From Burkholderiales bacterium (lineage in GTDB: Bacteria > Pseudomonadota > Gammaproteobacteria > Burkholderiales > Nitrosomonadaceae), in the NCBI GenBank assembly GCA_024235795.1, contig JACKLR010000001.1, forward strand, positions 1,798,001 through 1,862,000: a stretch of DNA of 64,000 nucleotides, in the 5' to 3' direction. Below the pieces are notes generated by a model. The model had not been told where the DNA came from. It searched no databases and was given only the letters and a program-made list of their open reading frames with translations. Position 1 is the stretch's first letter, and the number at the start of each line of letters is the position of its first letter. A program made the position numbers and the translations under genes. Positions 48,029 through 56,125 of the stretch are shown here, one piece after another.

Positions 48029-48345
48029 TTAATGGGAAACTTGTGTTTGTGGGAAAATTACCAAAGCATTGGCCTTTTTTAAAATCTCTTTCTCCATGCG
48101 CAGATTTCACTTCTTTTCGCAGTCGGTTCAGTTCAGCAATCTCATCTTCGGACAAACGTTCTTGCGATGAATGCTGTTCCTGCTATTGCTTCCCTCGTTA
48201 GAGCATATTGCCATGAATACTAAGTGAATCCGCCGCCTGCTGTACGCTGTATCCTTGTTCCGTAATTAATGCAACCGCTTCAACTTTAAACGACTGCGCA
48301 TTCGTTTACAAACTTTCTTTTCTTTCATAAACACCTCAATCTGTG
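48029..48345 (-). pseudogene. IS3-family orfA relic
   Basis: On the minus strand broken frames spell SFKVEAVALITEQGYSVQQA then SIHGNML, and RLSEDEIAELNRLRKEVKSA with HGERDFKKA: the helix-turn-helix and leucine-zipper regions of an IS3-type OrfA. Stops and frameshifts prevent expression. Confidence 0.68.
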
Positions 48346-48500
48346 ACAATAACATTGTCTCTCATCAATGTGTCTATTTCCATTAGTCTAGGACATCAAA
48401 CGCAATACAGGACTTTGCCGACAGGAACTTTCTAACCATGTGCTATTTTGGAGCACTGAAGATTTGGGTAAAAAACTGAACCAATATCAAGATTACTTCA

Positions 48501-48643
48501 CTGAACTACTACCGACTAATGTCGGTAGGTTCGGTTTTGGCTGAAGCCAACCGGCTATATTTGAGTGCTTCGCACACGGTTTTTGTTACCGCATGAAGGC
48601 GGTGGTTTTAAACCAGCATCGACCTTCGGTCGATCATGAGACA
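48501..48643 (+). ncRNA. Candidate HEARO/omega-RNA-like element (IscB/IsrB-type), solo
   Basis: A 143-bp stretch interrupts the IS relic: the intact IS reads TTCAATGAAACGAG, the relic has TTCA, this insert, then ATAAAACGAG. The insert folds into consecutive hairpins: ACCGACTAATGTCGGT (48511), TTGGCTGAAGCCAA (48537), ACCGCATGAAGGCGGT (48588), TGGTTTTAAACCA (48603) and ATCGACCTTCGGTCGAT (48618). Absence of target duplication, insertion 5' of an ATGA and about 150-nt length agree with HEARO elements. No iscB-like gene is near. Family identity is recognition from memory. It could instead be another palindromic MITE. Confidence 0.45.
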
Positions 48644-48882
48644 ATAAAACGAGAGTGCATTCATCATTGGATAAGAAAACACCTAATCGAAAAGCACCAA
48701 ATGATAATATTCCCAACGAAAAACTGCTGTCCTTGAAAATTATTACTGGAAATCACACTGTCGTGGACTATTCAATTGCCAGTTGATGCTTAAATATAGT
48801 AATTCGCACAGGACACATTTTTTTCAGCAAAAAACGGCTTCAGAAAATTGCTGTGACTTCTTTTCCAAAAGGTGTTTGCAAT

Positions 48883-48906
48883 TATATAAGTTACTTATAT
48901 AATATA
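48883..48906 (+). promoter_or_regulatory. Promoter/operator of the AAA-DUF4143 gene
   Basis: TATATAAG and CTTATATA form a perfect inverted repeat around TTA, overlapping a TATAAT-like box, 34 bases before the start codon. Confidence 0.45.
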
Positions 48907-48939
48907 TGAAAGTGATTTTTACTTTCGTTTGAGAAAGAT

Positions 48940-50184
48940 ATGCCCTATATCAACCGGCAGATTAAAAACAATCTGCTTGAAGCGCTAACATTGAGTCCAG
49001 TTGTTTTTTTAAACGGCCCTCGTCAAGCCGGAAAAAGCACGCTTGTACAAAAAATCGCCAATGATAATTTCCCGGCAGAGTATGTTACATTCGATAGCGT
49101 TACGCAAATGGCTGCCGCCGTCAATGCTCCAGAGCATTTTTTGAAGGAGCGCAAAGGCACACTCATCATTGATGAGGTACAACTTGTACCGGATATTTTC
49201 CGGGTGCTGAAAATCGTTGTTGATGAATTGCGCCAGAAACAGGGTGGAAAAGCAACGGGCAAATTCCTGCTGACAGGTTCAGCCAATATCATGGCGTTGC
49301 CAAAACTCTCCGATCCACTCGTGGGACGCATGCGAATCCTAACGCTGTATCCGTTTTCATGTTCGGAAGTGCTTGGTGGTACAGGTTGTTTCATTGACAG
49401 ACTGTTTGACACTGATTTTCAAAGAGACGATGGAAAACATAAGCTAACCGAATTAATCCGATTGGCAACATTCCCGGAAATATCAGGCGCTCATTCTCAG
49501 GAGCGCTCCAGCTGGTTTGATAGCTATATCACAACCATTTTGCAAAGAGACGTGCGCACTTTGGCAGAGATTGAAAAACTCAGCGTTTTACCGAATCTGC
49601 TGCGTATTCTGGCCAGCCGTTCGGGTGGATTGGTCAACGATGCGGATATTGCTCGCAGTGCCGGGTTGAATCACATTACTGCAAGGAATTATAAAACGCT
49701 GCTAAAAATGCTTTTTTTAACATTCGATGTTGCCCCTTGGTACAGCAATATCGGTAAACGGCTGGTTAAATCTCCCAAAGGCTACTTGATAGACACTTTG
49801 CTGCTATGCCATTTGTTGCAGTACGAACTGGAAAATTTGGAAAAAAACCGTCCTGAATTGTTTGGGCATGTGTTGGAAAATTTTGTGGCAGCTGAACTTA
49901 TAAAACTAACATCTGCCAGTGACAATAGTCTGAACATCTTTCACTTTCGTACAAGCGACAATAAAGAGGTTGATTTTGTGTTGGAAAAACCTAACGGTCA
50001 ACTTGCTGCGATAGAAGTCAAAAGTCGTGACTATGTAAATGTCCCCGATTTTATAGGACTGAAAGTGCTACAACAACTAACCGGTAATGATTTTATTTGC
50101 GGTATTGTTCTATATCGCGGGAAAGAGGTGGTACCCTTTGGAAAAAATCTATGGGCTGTTCCGTTCAGTGCACTTTGGCAGTAA
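48940..50184 (+). CDS. AAA ATPase with C-terminal DUF4143 nuclease-like domain
   Basis: 414 residues. P-loop FLNGPRQAGKSTL (about 24-36), Walker B GTLIIDEVQLVP, sensor LLTGSANI, then a winged-helix segment (LLRILASRSGGLVNDADIAR) and DUF4143 with NKEVDFVLEKPNGQLAAIEVK, a PD-(D/E)XK-like motif. This family is widespread and function is not well defined; DNA-linked defence or persistence roles are often proposed. The natural family end (ENLWAVPxSALW type) is present, so the gene is complete although an IS starts right behind it. Confidence 0.82.
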   Translation: MPYINRQIKNNLLEALTLSPVVFLNGPRQAGKSTLVQKIANDNFPAEYVTFDSVTQMAAAVNAPEHFLKERKGTLIIDEVQLVPDIFRVLKIVVDELRQKQGGKATGKFLLTGSANIMALPKLSDPLVGRMRILTLYPFSCSEVLGGTGCFIDRLFDTDFQRDDGKHKLTELIRLATFPEISGAHSQERSSWFDSYITTILQRDVRTLAEIEKLSVLPNLLRILASRSGGLVNDADIARSAGLNHITARNYKTLLKMLFLTFDVAPWYSNIGKRLVKSPKGYLIDTLLLCHLLQYELENLEKNRPELFGHVLENFVAAELIKLTSASDNSLNIFHFRTSDNKEVDFVLEKPNGQLAAIEVKSRDYVNVPDFIGLKVLQQLTGNDFICGIVLYRGKEVVPFGKNLWAVPFSALWQ

Positions 50185-50186
50185 AA

Positions 50187-51361
50187 ACTGCCTATTACAT
50201 ACCAATTTGTTGTTTGCCAATAAGCGTGTAAGATAAGTTGCATGATCGAAAAGATGCAATTAATGATTCATTTCTTTGTAACGCTTGCCAGACTCATTAG
50301 GCCTGGCGGAATAAAAACTGTGATGGCAGAAAACCTGTTACTGAAACAACAACTGATCGCATTGACACGCCAACGATCACGCTCACCCCGATTAACTTCG
50401 TTTGATCGTATCTTGTTTGGGTATCTGGCATTTCTTATCAGCAAAAAACGGCTTCAGAAAATAGCGATCACTTTAAAACCCGCTACACTTTTGAAGTTTC
50501 ACCAGGCATTAGTGAAACGAAAATACAGCAAACTTTTTTCTAATAAAACACAAACGAAACCGGGTCGTAAAGGACCTGAACAGGATCTGATTGATTTTGT
50601 GGTTGAAATGAAGCGGCGAAATCCGCGATTTGGATATGGTCGAATTGCTATGCAGATTTTTAAGGAATTCGGTATAGATATCAGCCGATTCGCCGTGGCA
50701 CGTATTCTGCGCCAGAATTATAAAAATATTCCGGATAACACTGACCCATCCTGGTTGACGTTTATGGGGCATGCGAAAGACAGTTTGTGGTCAGTAGACT
50801 TATTCCGTTGCGAATCTATACTGCTCAAATCACATTGGGTAATGCTTGTAATCGATATTTATAGTCGAAGAATTATCGGCTTTTCTATACACACCGGCAA
50901 CCCTGATGGTGCAGCAGTTTGTCATATGTTTAACAAAATAATCGCCAGAAAAACATTACCTAACTATTTGAGTTCGGACAACGATCCGTTATTTGAATTC
51001 CATCGTTGGCAAGCAAACTTGAGAATATTAGGAATTAAAGAAATCAAATCGATTCCGGGCACACCCACGTCTCATCCTTTTATCGAACGCAGTATAGGAC
51101 TTTGCAGACAGGAATTTTTGAATTATGTGCTATTTTGGAACGCTGAGGATTTAACCAGAAAGCTAAACCAATATCAAAATTACTTCAATGAAACGAGAGC
51201 GCATTCGTCATTGGATAGGAAAACTCCCAACCAAAAAGCATCAAATAATGACATTCCCAACGAAAAACTGTTGTCCTTAAAAAATTATCACTGGGAATCA
51301 TCCTGCCATGGACTATTCAATTTGCCCGTTGTCGCTTAAATATAGTAATTCGCACAGGACA
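50187..51361 (+). mobile_element. rve-type IS, intact gene, left end shortened
   Basis: The right end TAGTAATTCGCACAGGACA (to 51361) is identical in the copies ending at 48815 and 54905. Upstream homology to the copy at 53350 starts only near 50187, so the outer left terminus (TGT...CGAA) seems missing and the copy may not move. Confidence 0.7.
50242..51339 (+). CDS. DDE (rve integrase-core) transposase
   Basis: 365 residues. N-terminal HTH region with MAENLLLKQQLIALTRQRSR, an HTH_21-like stretch RRNPRFGYGRIAMQIFKEFG, then the rve core: first Asp in WSVDLFRCESI, second in LSSDNDPLFEF, Glu in PFIERSIGLCRQEF. Family placement within IS3/IS481-like elements is unsure. It is the only intact copy among four in this window, and it lets the relics be aligned. 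Confidence 0.85.
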   Translation: MIEKMQLMIHFFVTLARLIRPGGIKTVMAENLLLKQQLIALTRQRSRSPRLTSFDRILFGYLAFLISKKRLQKIAITLKPATLLKFHQALVKRKYSKLFSNKTQTKPGRKGPEQDLIDFVVEMKRRNPRFGYGRIAMQIFKEFGIDISRFAVARILRQNYKNIPDNTDPSWLTFMGHAKDSLWSVDLFRCESILLKSHWVMLVIDIYSRRIIGFSIHTGNPDGAAVCHMFNKIIARKTLPNYLSSDNDPLFEFHRWQANLRILGIKEIKSIPGTPTSHPFIERSIGLCRQEFLNYVLFWNAEDLTRKLNQYQNYFNETRAHSSLDRKTPNQKASNNDIPNEKLLSLKNYHWESSCHGLFNLPVVA

Positions 51362-51450
51362 GCTTCAATATTCACTTGTGATTTCAGCTTGTAAATTATA
51401 TTTATCTGTATAATGATTAATTATGATTACTACCGATTAAGGAATTAAAA

Positions 51451-51699
51451 ATGGCAAGTGAAACAGGACGTATGAGTGTATCAGTGACATTAGAAAAACA
51501 AGAAAAATTAGATGCTATTGCAAATAGTTTGGACCGTTCTCGAAATTGGCTGGTTAATCAGGCTATAGATCACTATCTGGAAATTTACGATTGGCAAACA
51601 AAGAAAATTCAAGAACGTCTGGATATTGCTTCGGGAAAAAATGCACAGTTCCATTCGAGCGATGATGTCGATGCCATCATAAATAAATTTAAAGCATGA
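51451..51699 (+). CDS. RHH antitoxin (ParD/RelB-like)
   Basis: 82 residues: MSVSVTLEKQEKLDAIANSL then DRSRNWLVNQAIDHYLE is a CopG/ParD ribbon-helix-helix; the C-terminal half would wrap the toxin. AAGGAA precedes the ATG, and a TATAAT-like box lies at about 51409. The next gene overlaps by ATGA, the usual antitoxin-toxin coupling. Confidence 0.85.
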   Translation: MASETGRMSVSVTLEKQEKLDAIANSLDRSRNWLVNQAIDHYLEIYDWQTKKIQERLDIASGKNAQFHSSDDVDAIINKFKA

Positions 51700-51995
51700 G
51701 TGCTGTTGTATGGCTTAATGAAGCGCTAGAAGATTTGAAATCTATTGGCGATTATATTGCACTAGAAAATACCAATGCTGCTTATAACGTTTTAATTAGA
51801 ATAAAAGCTGCTGCTGATAATTTATTGCGTCACCCAGAAATTGGTCGACCAGGTCGTGTTTTTGGTACGCGCGAGATGATAATGAATGATCTTCCATACA
51901 TTCTCGTTTATCAGATAACCGACAAAGATATTCGTATTTTGGCTGTCATGCATACAGCCAGAAAATGGCCACAAAACTTTAAACGCTCTCGCTAA
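51696..51995 (+). CDS. RelE/ParE family toxin
   Basis: 99 residues with VVWLNEALEDLKSIGDYIAL, AADNLLRHPEIGRPGRV, and LPYILVYQITDKDIRILAVMHTARKWP, the ParE/RelE fold. ParE toxins poison gyrase while RelE cuts mRNA; which applies is not clear. Its 3' end overlaps the end of a truncated hepT on the other strand. Confidence 0.85.
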   Translation: MSAVVWLNEALEDLKSIGDYIALENTNAAYNVLIRIKAAADNLLRHPEIGRPGRVFGTREMIMNDLPYILVYQITDKDIRILAVMHTARKWPQNFKRSR

Positions 51996-52122
51996 TAGCT
52001 ATACTCAAAAGTATCAAATAATCATCAACAAGGAAATCCTCCTTTTCCAAACCTTCAACAAAACCACATGCATCAGTAGTAGCATGTTTTATATGGTTAA
52101 GATAATCAGAAAGCCGATTCAT
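51979..52122 (-). pseudogene. Truncated HEPN toxin (HepT-like)
   Basis: The frame from ATG 52122 gives MNRLSDYLNHIKHATTDACG then FVEGLEKEDFLVDDYL and stops after 47 residues. This matches the beginning of DUF86/HEPN proteins, but the RxxxxH active-site half is absent. It starts right after the MNT gene on the same strand, so the pair was an MNT-HEPN module that lost its toxin end where the parE gene now lies. Confidence 0.7.
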
Positions 52123-52124
52123 TC

Positions 52125-52424
52125 TTACACAGGTTGCGCTTCACCTACCACTTGATCACGGAATTTCTGTGGTAGATCACCTGGTGTTAGCAAATCAACA
52201 TTAACACCCAACAATTCTTCCAATTCGACCTGCAGCTCACCAAGATCGAACAGCGTTGCACCTGGAAGAGTATCCACCAATAAGTCTAGATCACTATCGT
52301 CTTTATTGCATTTATCTGTTCCATGGAGTACTGACCCAAACACGCGTAGATTCGTCGCACGAAAACGACTCACTATTTTGCGAGCAGCATTTCGGTTTCG
52401 ATTGAGTGCAATTGATGGTCGCAT
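52125..52424 (-). CDS. MNT nucleotidyltransferase antitoxin (MntA-like)
   Basis: 99 residues with LRVFGSVLHGTDKCNKDDSDLDLLVD: the GS and DxD signature of minimal nucleotidyltransferases, and VNVDLLTP further on. Family members neutralise HEPN toxins, in some cases by adding AMP groups. The neighbouring HEPN gene is truncated, leaving the antitoxin orphaned. Confidence 0.85.
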   Translation of the reverse strand: MRPSIALNRNRNAARKIVSRFRATNLRVFGSVLHGTDKCNKDDSDLDLLVDTLPGATLFDLGELQVELEELLGVNVDLLTPGDLPQKFRDQVVGEAQPV

Positions 52425-52649
52425 AGGTAAGTAAGTTGCTCCGGCATACTGAATTTAAAGTGAAATGAGAATAGCAAGCTCTGTTACAAAATCAAAAAAT
52501 AATAGCTTGGATTCAAGTAATAAGTGCAACTAATTTACACGGCAAGCAAATCAACTTGCCGTCCCCAAAATAATTCATACAGATCGGCTTCCTAAAAAGT
52601 GCATTTTGTGCATAACACAAAAGGATCGATGTCACTTTTACTTTTATGC

Positions 52650-52679
52650 TATCATTGAATTCAAAAGATAGGAATGATA
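52650..52679. promoter_or_regulatory. Inverted repeat upstream of fitAB, candidate operator
   Basis: TATCATT at 52650 and AATGATA at 52673 form a 7-bp inverted repeat with a 16-base gap, ending four bases before the antitoxin ATG. RHH antitoxins autoregulate through such sites. Confidence 0.5.
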
Positions 52680-52683
52680 TCAA

Positions 52684-52923
52684 ATGTCTGTGGTTACAGT
52701 TCGAAATTTACCTGAAGAAGTACATCGCGCGCTCAAGCTACGAGCAGCTCAACATGGACGCAGCACAGAAGCTGAGATCCGAAAAATCCTGGAAGAAGCA
52801 GTGCGTCCTGAAGAGCGAGTCAAAATTGGTTCAGAACTTGCGGCCTTTGGGCAACAACTTGAAGGAATTAATCTCGACGTTACCCGTGAAAAAACGCCGA
52901 CAGAGCCTGCCGTATTCGAATGA
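52684..52923 (+). CDS. fitA: FitA-like RHH antitoxin
   Basis: 79 residues: MSVVTVRNLPEEVHRALKLR then AAQHGRSTEAEIRKILEEAV is the Arc-type ribbon-helix-helix of FitA/VapB antitoxins. The C-terminal tail would block the PIN toxin. It overlaps the toxin by ATGA. Confidence 0.87.
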   Translation: MSVVTVRNLPEEVHRALKLRAAQHGRSTEAEIRKILEEAVRPEERVKIGSELAAFGQQLEGINLDVTREKTPTEPAVFE

Positions 52924-53339
52924 TCATCCTGGATACAAATATCATTTCTGAACCAATGAAACCGAACAGCAATACGGCAGTAACTGCCTGGCTTGATCGG
53001 CAGTTGGCTGAAACACTTTATCTGACAGCAACGAGTTTCTCCGAATTGTTGGTCGGAATTGAAATCTTGCCGGATGGCAAACGTAAACAGGAATTGAGAA
53101 CTGCATTGAGAGAGCTAATTATAAAGCTTTTCGGTCCGCGTATCCTGCCATTCGATCAGCAAGCCGCTATAGCATACGCACCTTTGATCGGTCGTGCCAA
53201 ACTTGGTGGCCAATCAATCTCAGTAGCAGATGGACAGATCGCAGCAATCGCTAGCGTTCATGGGTTTACTATAGCAACACGAGACGTCTCGCCTTTTGTA
53301 GCCGCTGGGGTACCCATGATCAATCCATGGGAACAATAA
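52920..53339 (+). CDS. fitB: FitB-like PIN-domain toxin
   Basis: 139 residues. PIN-domain acidic residues are visible: ILDTNIISEPMKP (first Asp), SELLVGIEILP (Glu), SVADGQIAAIA (Asp) and ATRDVSPF (Asp). This is a VapC/FitB ribonuclease. The gene is intact and ends 10 bases before the next IS. Confidence 0.88.
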   Translation: MIILDTNIISEPMKPNSNTAVTAWLDRQLAETLYLTATSFSELLVGIEILPDGKRKQELRTALRELIIKLFGPRILPFDQQAAIAYAPLIGRAKLGGQSISVADGQIAAIASVHGFTIATRDVSPFVAAGVPMINPWEQ

Positions 53340-53421
53340 TTCAAGGTCGTGTCGTTCGAATACTAATTTTCTATTGCATAGCCAACATGTTGTCTAGCCA
53401 TAAGAGTGTGAGATAAGTTGT

Positions 53422-54883
53422 ATGATCGAAAAGATACAATTATTGATTCACTTTTTTGTGACGCTTGCCAAGCTCATTAGGCCCGGTGGAATAAAAACTG
53501 TGATGGCAGAAAACCTGTTACTGAAACAACAGCTGATCACTTTGATACGTCAACGATCACGCGCACCCCGATTAACTGCGTATTCCGGTGAGAATGAACA
53601 GTCATTCCGGTGTGTTGAACGCTAATTCCGGGAAACATGTCTCCTTACCAATTAAGAGTAAGAAACAGCAAACATGAGAATTCAATATTGGGCATTCTTA
53701 TCCTTGAGCCTCATAATAAACGGCTACTGTAATCCCCGTAAACTCAAGGATGTATGCGAAGCAAACACCCGAAGGGTTTATCCTTGAATTTATGGGGATG
53801 GAAGAAAAAATATTTTTTGAGGCTAACAAAAATTTAGTAACAATGTTCATTTCCAACCGGAATGGTTGTTTAGTTCTGCCAGAATACGTGTTCATTTAAA
53901 ACCAGAATAGCTGTTCAACTTTAGCCGGAATATGCATTAACTTCTTTTGATCGTGTCTTGTTTGGTTATCTGACATTTTTTATCAGCAAAAAACGGCTTC
54001 AGAAAATAGCAATCATTTTAAAACCCGCTACACTTTTGAAGTTTCACCAGGCATTGGTGAAACGAAAATACAGCAAACTTTTTTCCAGTAAAACACAAAC
54101 GAAACCGGGTCGTAAAGAACCGGAACAGGATCTGATTGATCTTGTGGTAGAAATGAAGCGGCGAAATCCGAGATTTGGGTATGGCCGCATTGCTATGCAG
54201 ATTTTTAAGGAATTCGGTATAGATGTCAGCCGATTCACCGTGGCACGTATTCTGCGCCAGAATTATAAAAATATTCCGGATAACACTGGCCCATCCTGGT
54301 TGACGTTTATGGGGCATGCGAAAGACAGTTTGTGGTCAGTAGACTTATTCCGTTGCGAATCTATACTGCTCAAATCACATTGGGTAATGCTTGTAATCGA
54401 TATTTATAGTCGAAGAATTATCGGCTTTTCTATACACACCGGCAACCCTGATGGTGCAGCAGTTTGTCATATGTTTAACAAAATAATCGCCAGAAAAACA
54501 TTGCCTAACTATTTGAGTTCGGACAACGACCCGTTATTTGAATTCCATCGTTGGCAAGCAAACATGAGAATATTAGGAATTAAAGAAATCAAAACAGTTC
54601 CTGGTACACCACTTCTCACCCCTTTATCGAACGCAGCATAGGGCTTTGTCGACAGGAGTTTTTGAACCATGTGCTATTTTGGAACGCTGAGGATTTAACC
54701 AGAAAGCTAAACAAATATCAAAATTACTTCAATGAAACGAGAGCGCATTCATCATTGGATAGGAAAACTCCCAGCCAAAAAGCATCAAATGATGACATTC
54801 TCAACGAAAAAATGTTGTCCTTGAAAAATTATCACTGGGAATCATGCTGTCGCGGACTATTCTATTTGCCAGTTGAGGCTTAA
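53422..54883 (+). pseudogene. DDE transposase pseudogene (second copy)
   Basis: Starts MIEKIQLLIHFFVTLAKLIR like the intact copy, is cut after PRLTA by the IS21-like insertion, resumes with SFDRVLFGYLTFFISKKR, then loses frame near 54610 (VPGTPLLTPL instead of TPTSHPF) before finishing in the right frame from about 54650. Not functional. Confidence 0.85.
53578..53935. mobile_element. IS21-like deletion derivative (MITE-like) with 7-bp target duplication
   Basis: ATTAACT at 53571-53577 is repeated at 53936-53942. The ends GCGTATTCCGG and CCGGAATATGC are inverted, followed inward by repeated GAACA and ATTCCGG motifs typical of IS21-family termini. No istAB genes remain in its 358 bp; the centre holds a 20-base imperfect inverted repeat (ATCCCCGTAAACTCAAGGAT and its partner). 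Confidence 0.78.
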
Positions 54884-54906
54884 ATATAGTAATTCGCACA
54901 GGACAG

Positions 54907-55059
54907 GAACTCGGCGGCTGGGAGTCAGAAGAAATGGCAAGACGGTATGCTCATCTGTCGAAACCGCAGCTTTTGGAGCATGCCGAACTCGTCTCTAATG
55001 TCTTTATTGGCACAAATCTGGCACACACAAAGAAAAAAGAGGCTAGAGAAAACCTCTAA
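54907..55059 (+). pseudogene. Tyrosine integrase C-terminal relic
   Basis: ELGGWESEEMARRYAHLSKP then QLLEHAELVSNVF to TAA at 55057. This is the terminal helix and Tyr-nucleophile region of a phage-type integrase; everything upstream has been replaced by the IS. An inverted repeat GAGGCTAGAG/CTCTAACCTC followed by TTGATTTT overlaps its end and may be the gene's terminator. Confidence 0.72.
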
Positions 55060-55335
55060 CCTCTTGATTTTATGGTGGACAGCAATGGAGAAATCTCGAA
55101 CCAGCTTTTCTCAGTTTTACAGGACTGGAACGAAAGTTTAAAGGGGATGCCGCTGGATATTTGTCCGTGTCCTGAGCCGTAAAATAAACTATAAAAATCA
55201 GCCTCTGACAGCGGTACGTCGATAAACCGGCGCACCGCTGTTTTCTATTGTCAAATTTCACCCTAATGGAGCCACCCGTTTTCGGTCTAATGGAGCCACT
55301 TTAAAACGCAAATTTTCGGGTTCAGACAGGGTGTA

Positions 55336-56106
55336 TTATTTTCCTTTTTTGGGTTCTTTATCAAGTTGTTCGTCAATAGGTTTTGGTGAACGATAACTTT
55401 TACCATCCAGGACGACGCGGTAAGCGCCGTGTCTGAGTCTATCCAGGGTTGCCGCGCCTAGCAGTTGATTGGGGAAGGCATCCCCCCATTCGCCAAAGTC
55501 CAGATTACTGGTAATCACTGTGGCCGTGCGTTCATACCGTTCAGCCACCAGATCGTGGAAGTCCTCGTCATGGGGTGGTCGCAGTGGTTTAAGGCCGAAA
55601 TCATCAATAATAAGCAGCGGTATTTTCGCCAGATTCTGGAACTTGCGGTCATATGTATCGGTAGCACGAGCGGCGTGCAAAGAACTGAGCAGTTGTGACT
55701 GCGAGGTAAACAGGACGTCATGTCCCTGGCGTACTGCGGCATGGCCAATGGCCTGTGCGATGTGACTTTTTCCGGTGCCGCAGGGTCCGGCGATGAGCAC
55801 GGCAACCTTTTCTTCGATAAAACGTCCGGTGACCAGTTCGTGGATTAATGCCGAGTTGATGTTTGGATTGAAGTTGAAGTCGAACTGATCGAGTGTTTTC
55901 TGGGTGCGGAAAGCCGCACGCCGTAAACGGGAAGCAAAACGTTTCTGCTCTCTTCGCGCCACTTCATCGGCGATCAACAAGGCAAGAAATTCAGGATATG
56001 GTAGCTTTTTATCGATTGCCTGTTTATTGCGGGATTCCAGCGAGTCGAGAATACCGGAGAGTCTGAGCTGTTTGAGCATCGGTGTCAGTTCGGGGATTGG
56101 ATTCAT
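55336..56106 (-). CDS. istB: IS21 helper ATPase IstB
   Basis: 256 residues of a DnaC-like AAA protein: Walker A GPCGTGKSHIAQAIGHAA, Walker B LLIIDDFG, sensor TSNLDFGEW and DRLRHGAYRVVLDGKSYR. IstB assists IstA by target selection and complex remodelling. It follows istA on the same strand with a short gap. Confidence 0.92.
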   Translation of the reverse strand: MNPIPELTPMLKQLRLSGILDSLESRNKQAIDKKLPYPEFLALLIADEVARREQKRFASRLRRAAFRTQKTLDQFDFNFNPNINSALIHELVTGRFIEEKVAVLIAGPCGTGKSHIAQAIGHAAVRQGHDVLFTSQSQLLSSLHAARATDTYDRKFQNLAKIPLLIIDDFGLKPLRPPHDEDFHDLVAERYERTATVITSNLDFGEWGDAFPNQLLGAATLDRLRHGAYRVVLDGKSYRSPKPIDEQLDKEPKKGK

Positions 56107-56125
56107 GGTTTTCTCCTTTTATTGG

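Larger units (their letters stand above)
47924..48815 (+). mobile_element. Decayed copy of the rve-type IS, with both ends
   Basis: The left end TGTACTGTTCGAAATACTA is a near inverted match to the right end at 48797-48815 (which reads TAGTAATTCGCACAGGACA). About 48405-48785 aligns with the C-terminal third of the 50242-51339 transposase gene. The interior includes an IS3-like orfA relic and a 143-bp hairpin insertion. A further small transposase-like fragment follows at about 48828. Confidence 0.72.
53350..54905 (+). mobile_element. rve-type IS copy, interrupted and frameshifted
   Basis: Left end TGTCGTTCGAATACTA and right end TAGTAATTCGCACAGGACA are imperfect inverted repeats. The interior is very close to the 50187-51361 copy but carries a 358-bp insertion at 53578-53935. 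Confidence 0.8.

Noticed and set aside
55070..55110. tRNA-like sequence around ATCTCGAACC after the integrase relic
   Set aside because: The reverse strand has a GGTTCGAGAT T-loop look and ends CCACCA-like, but the T stem does not pair and no D or anticodon arm is found.
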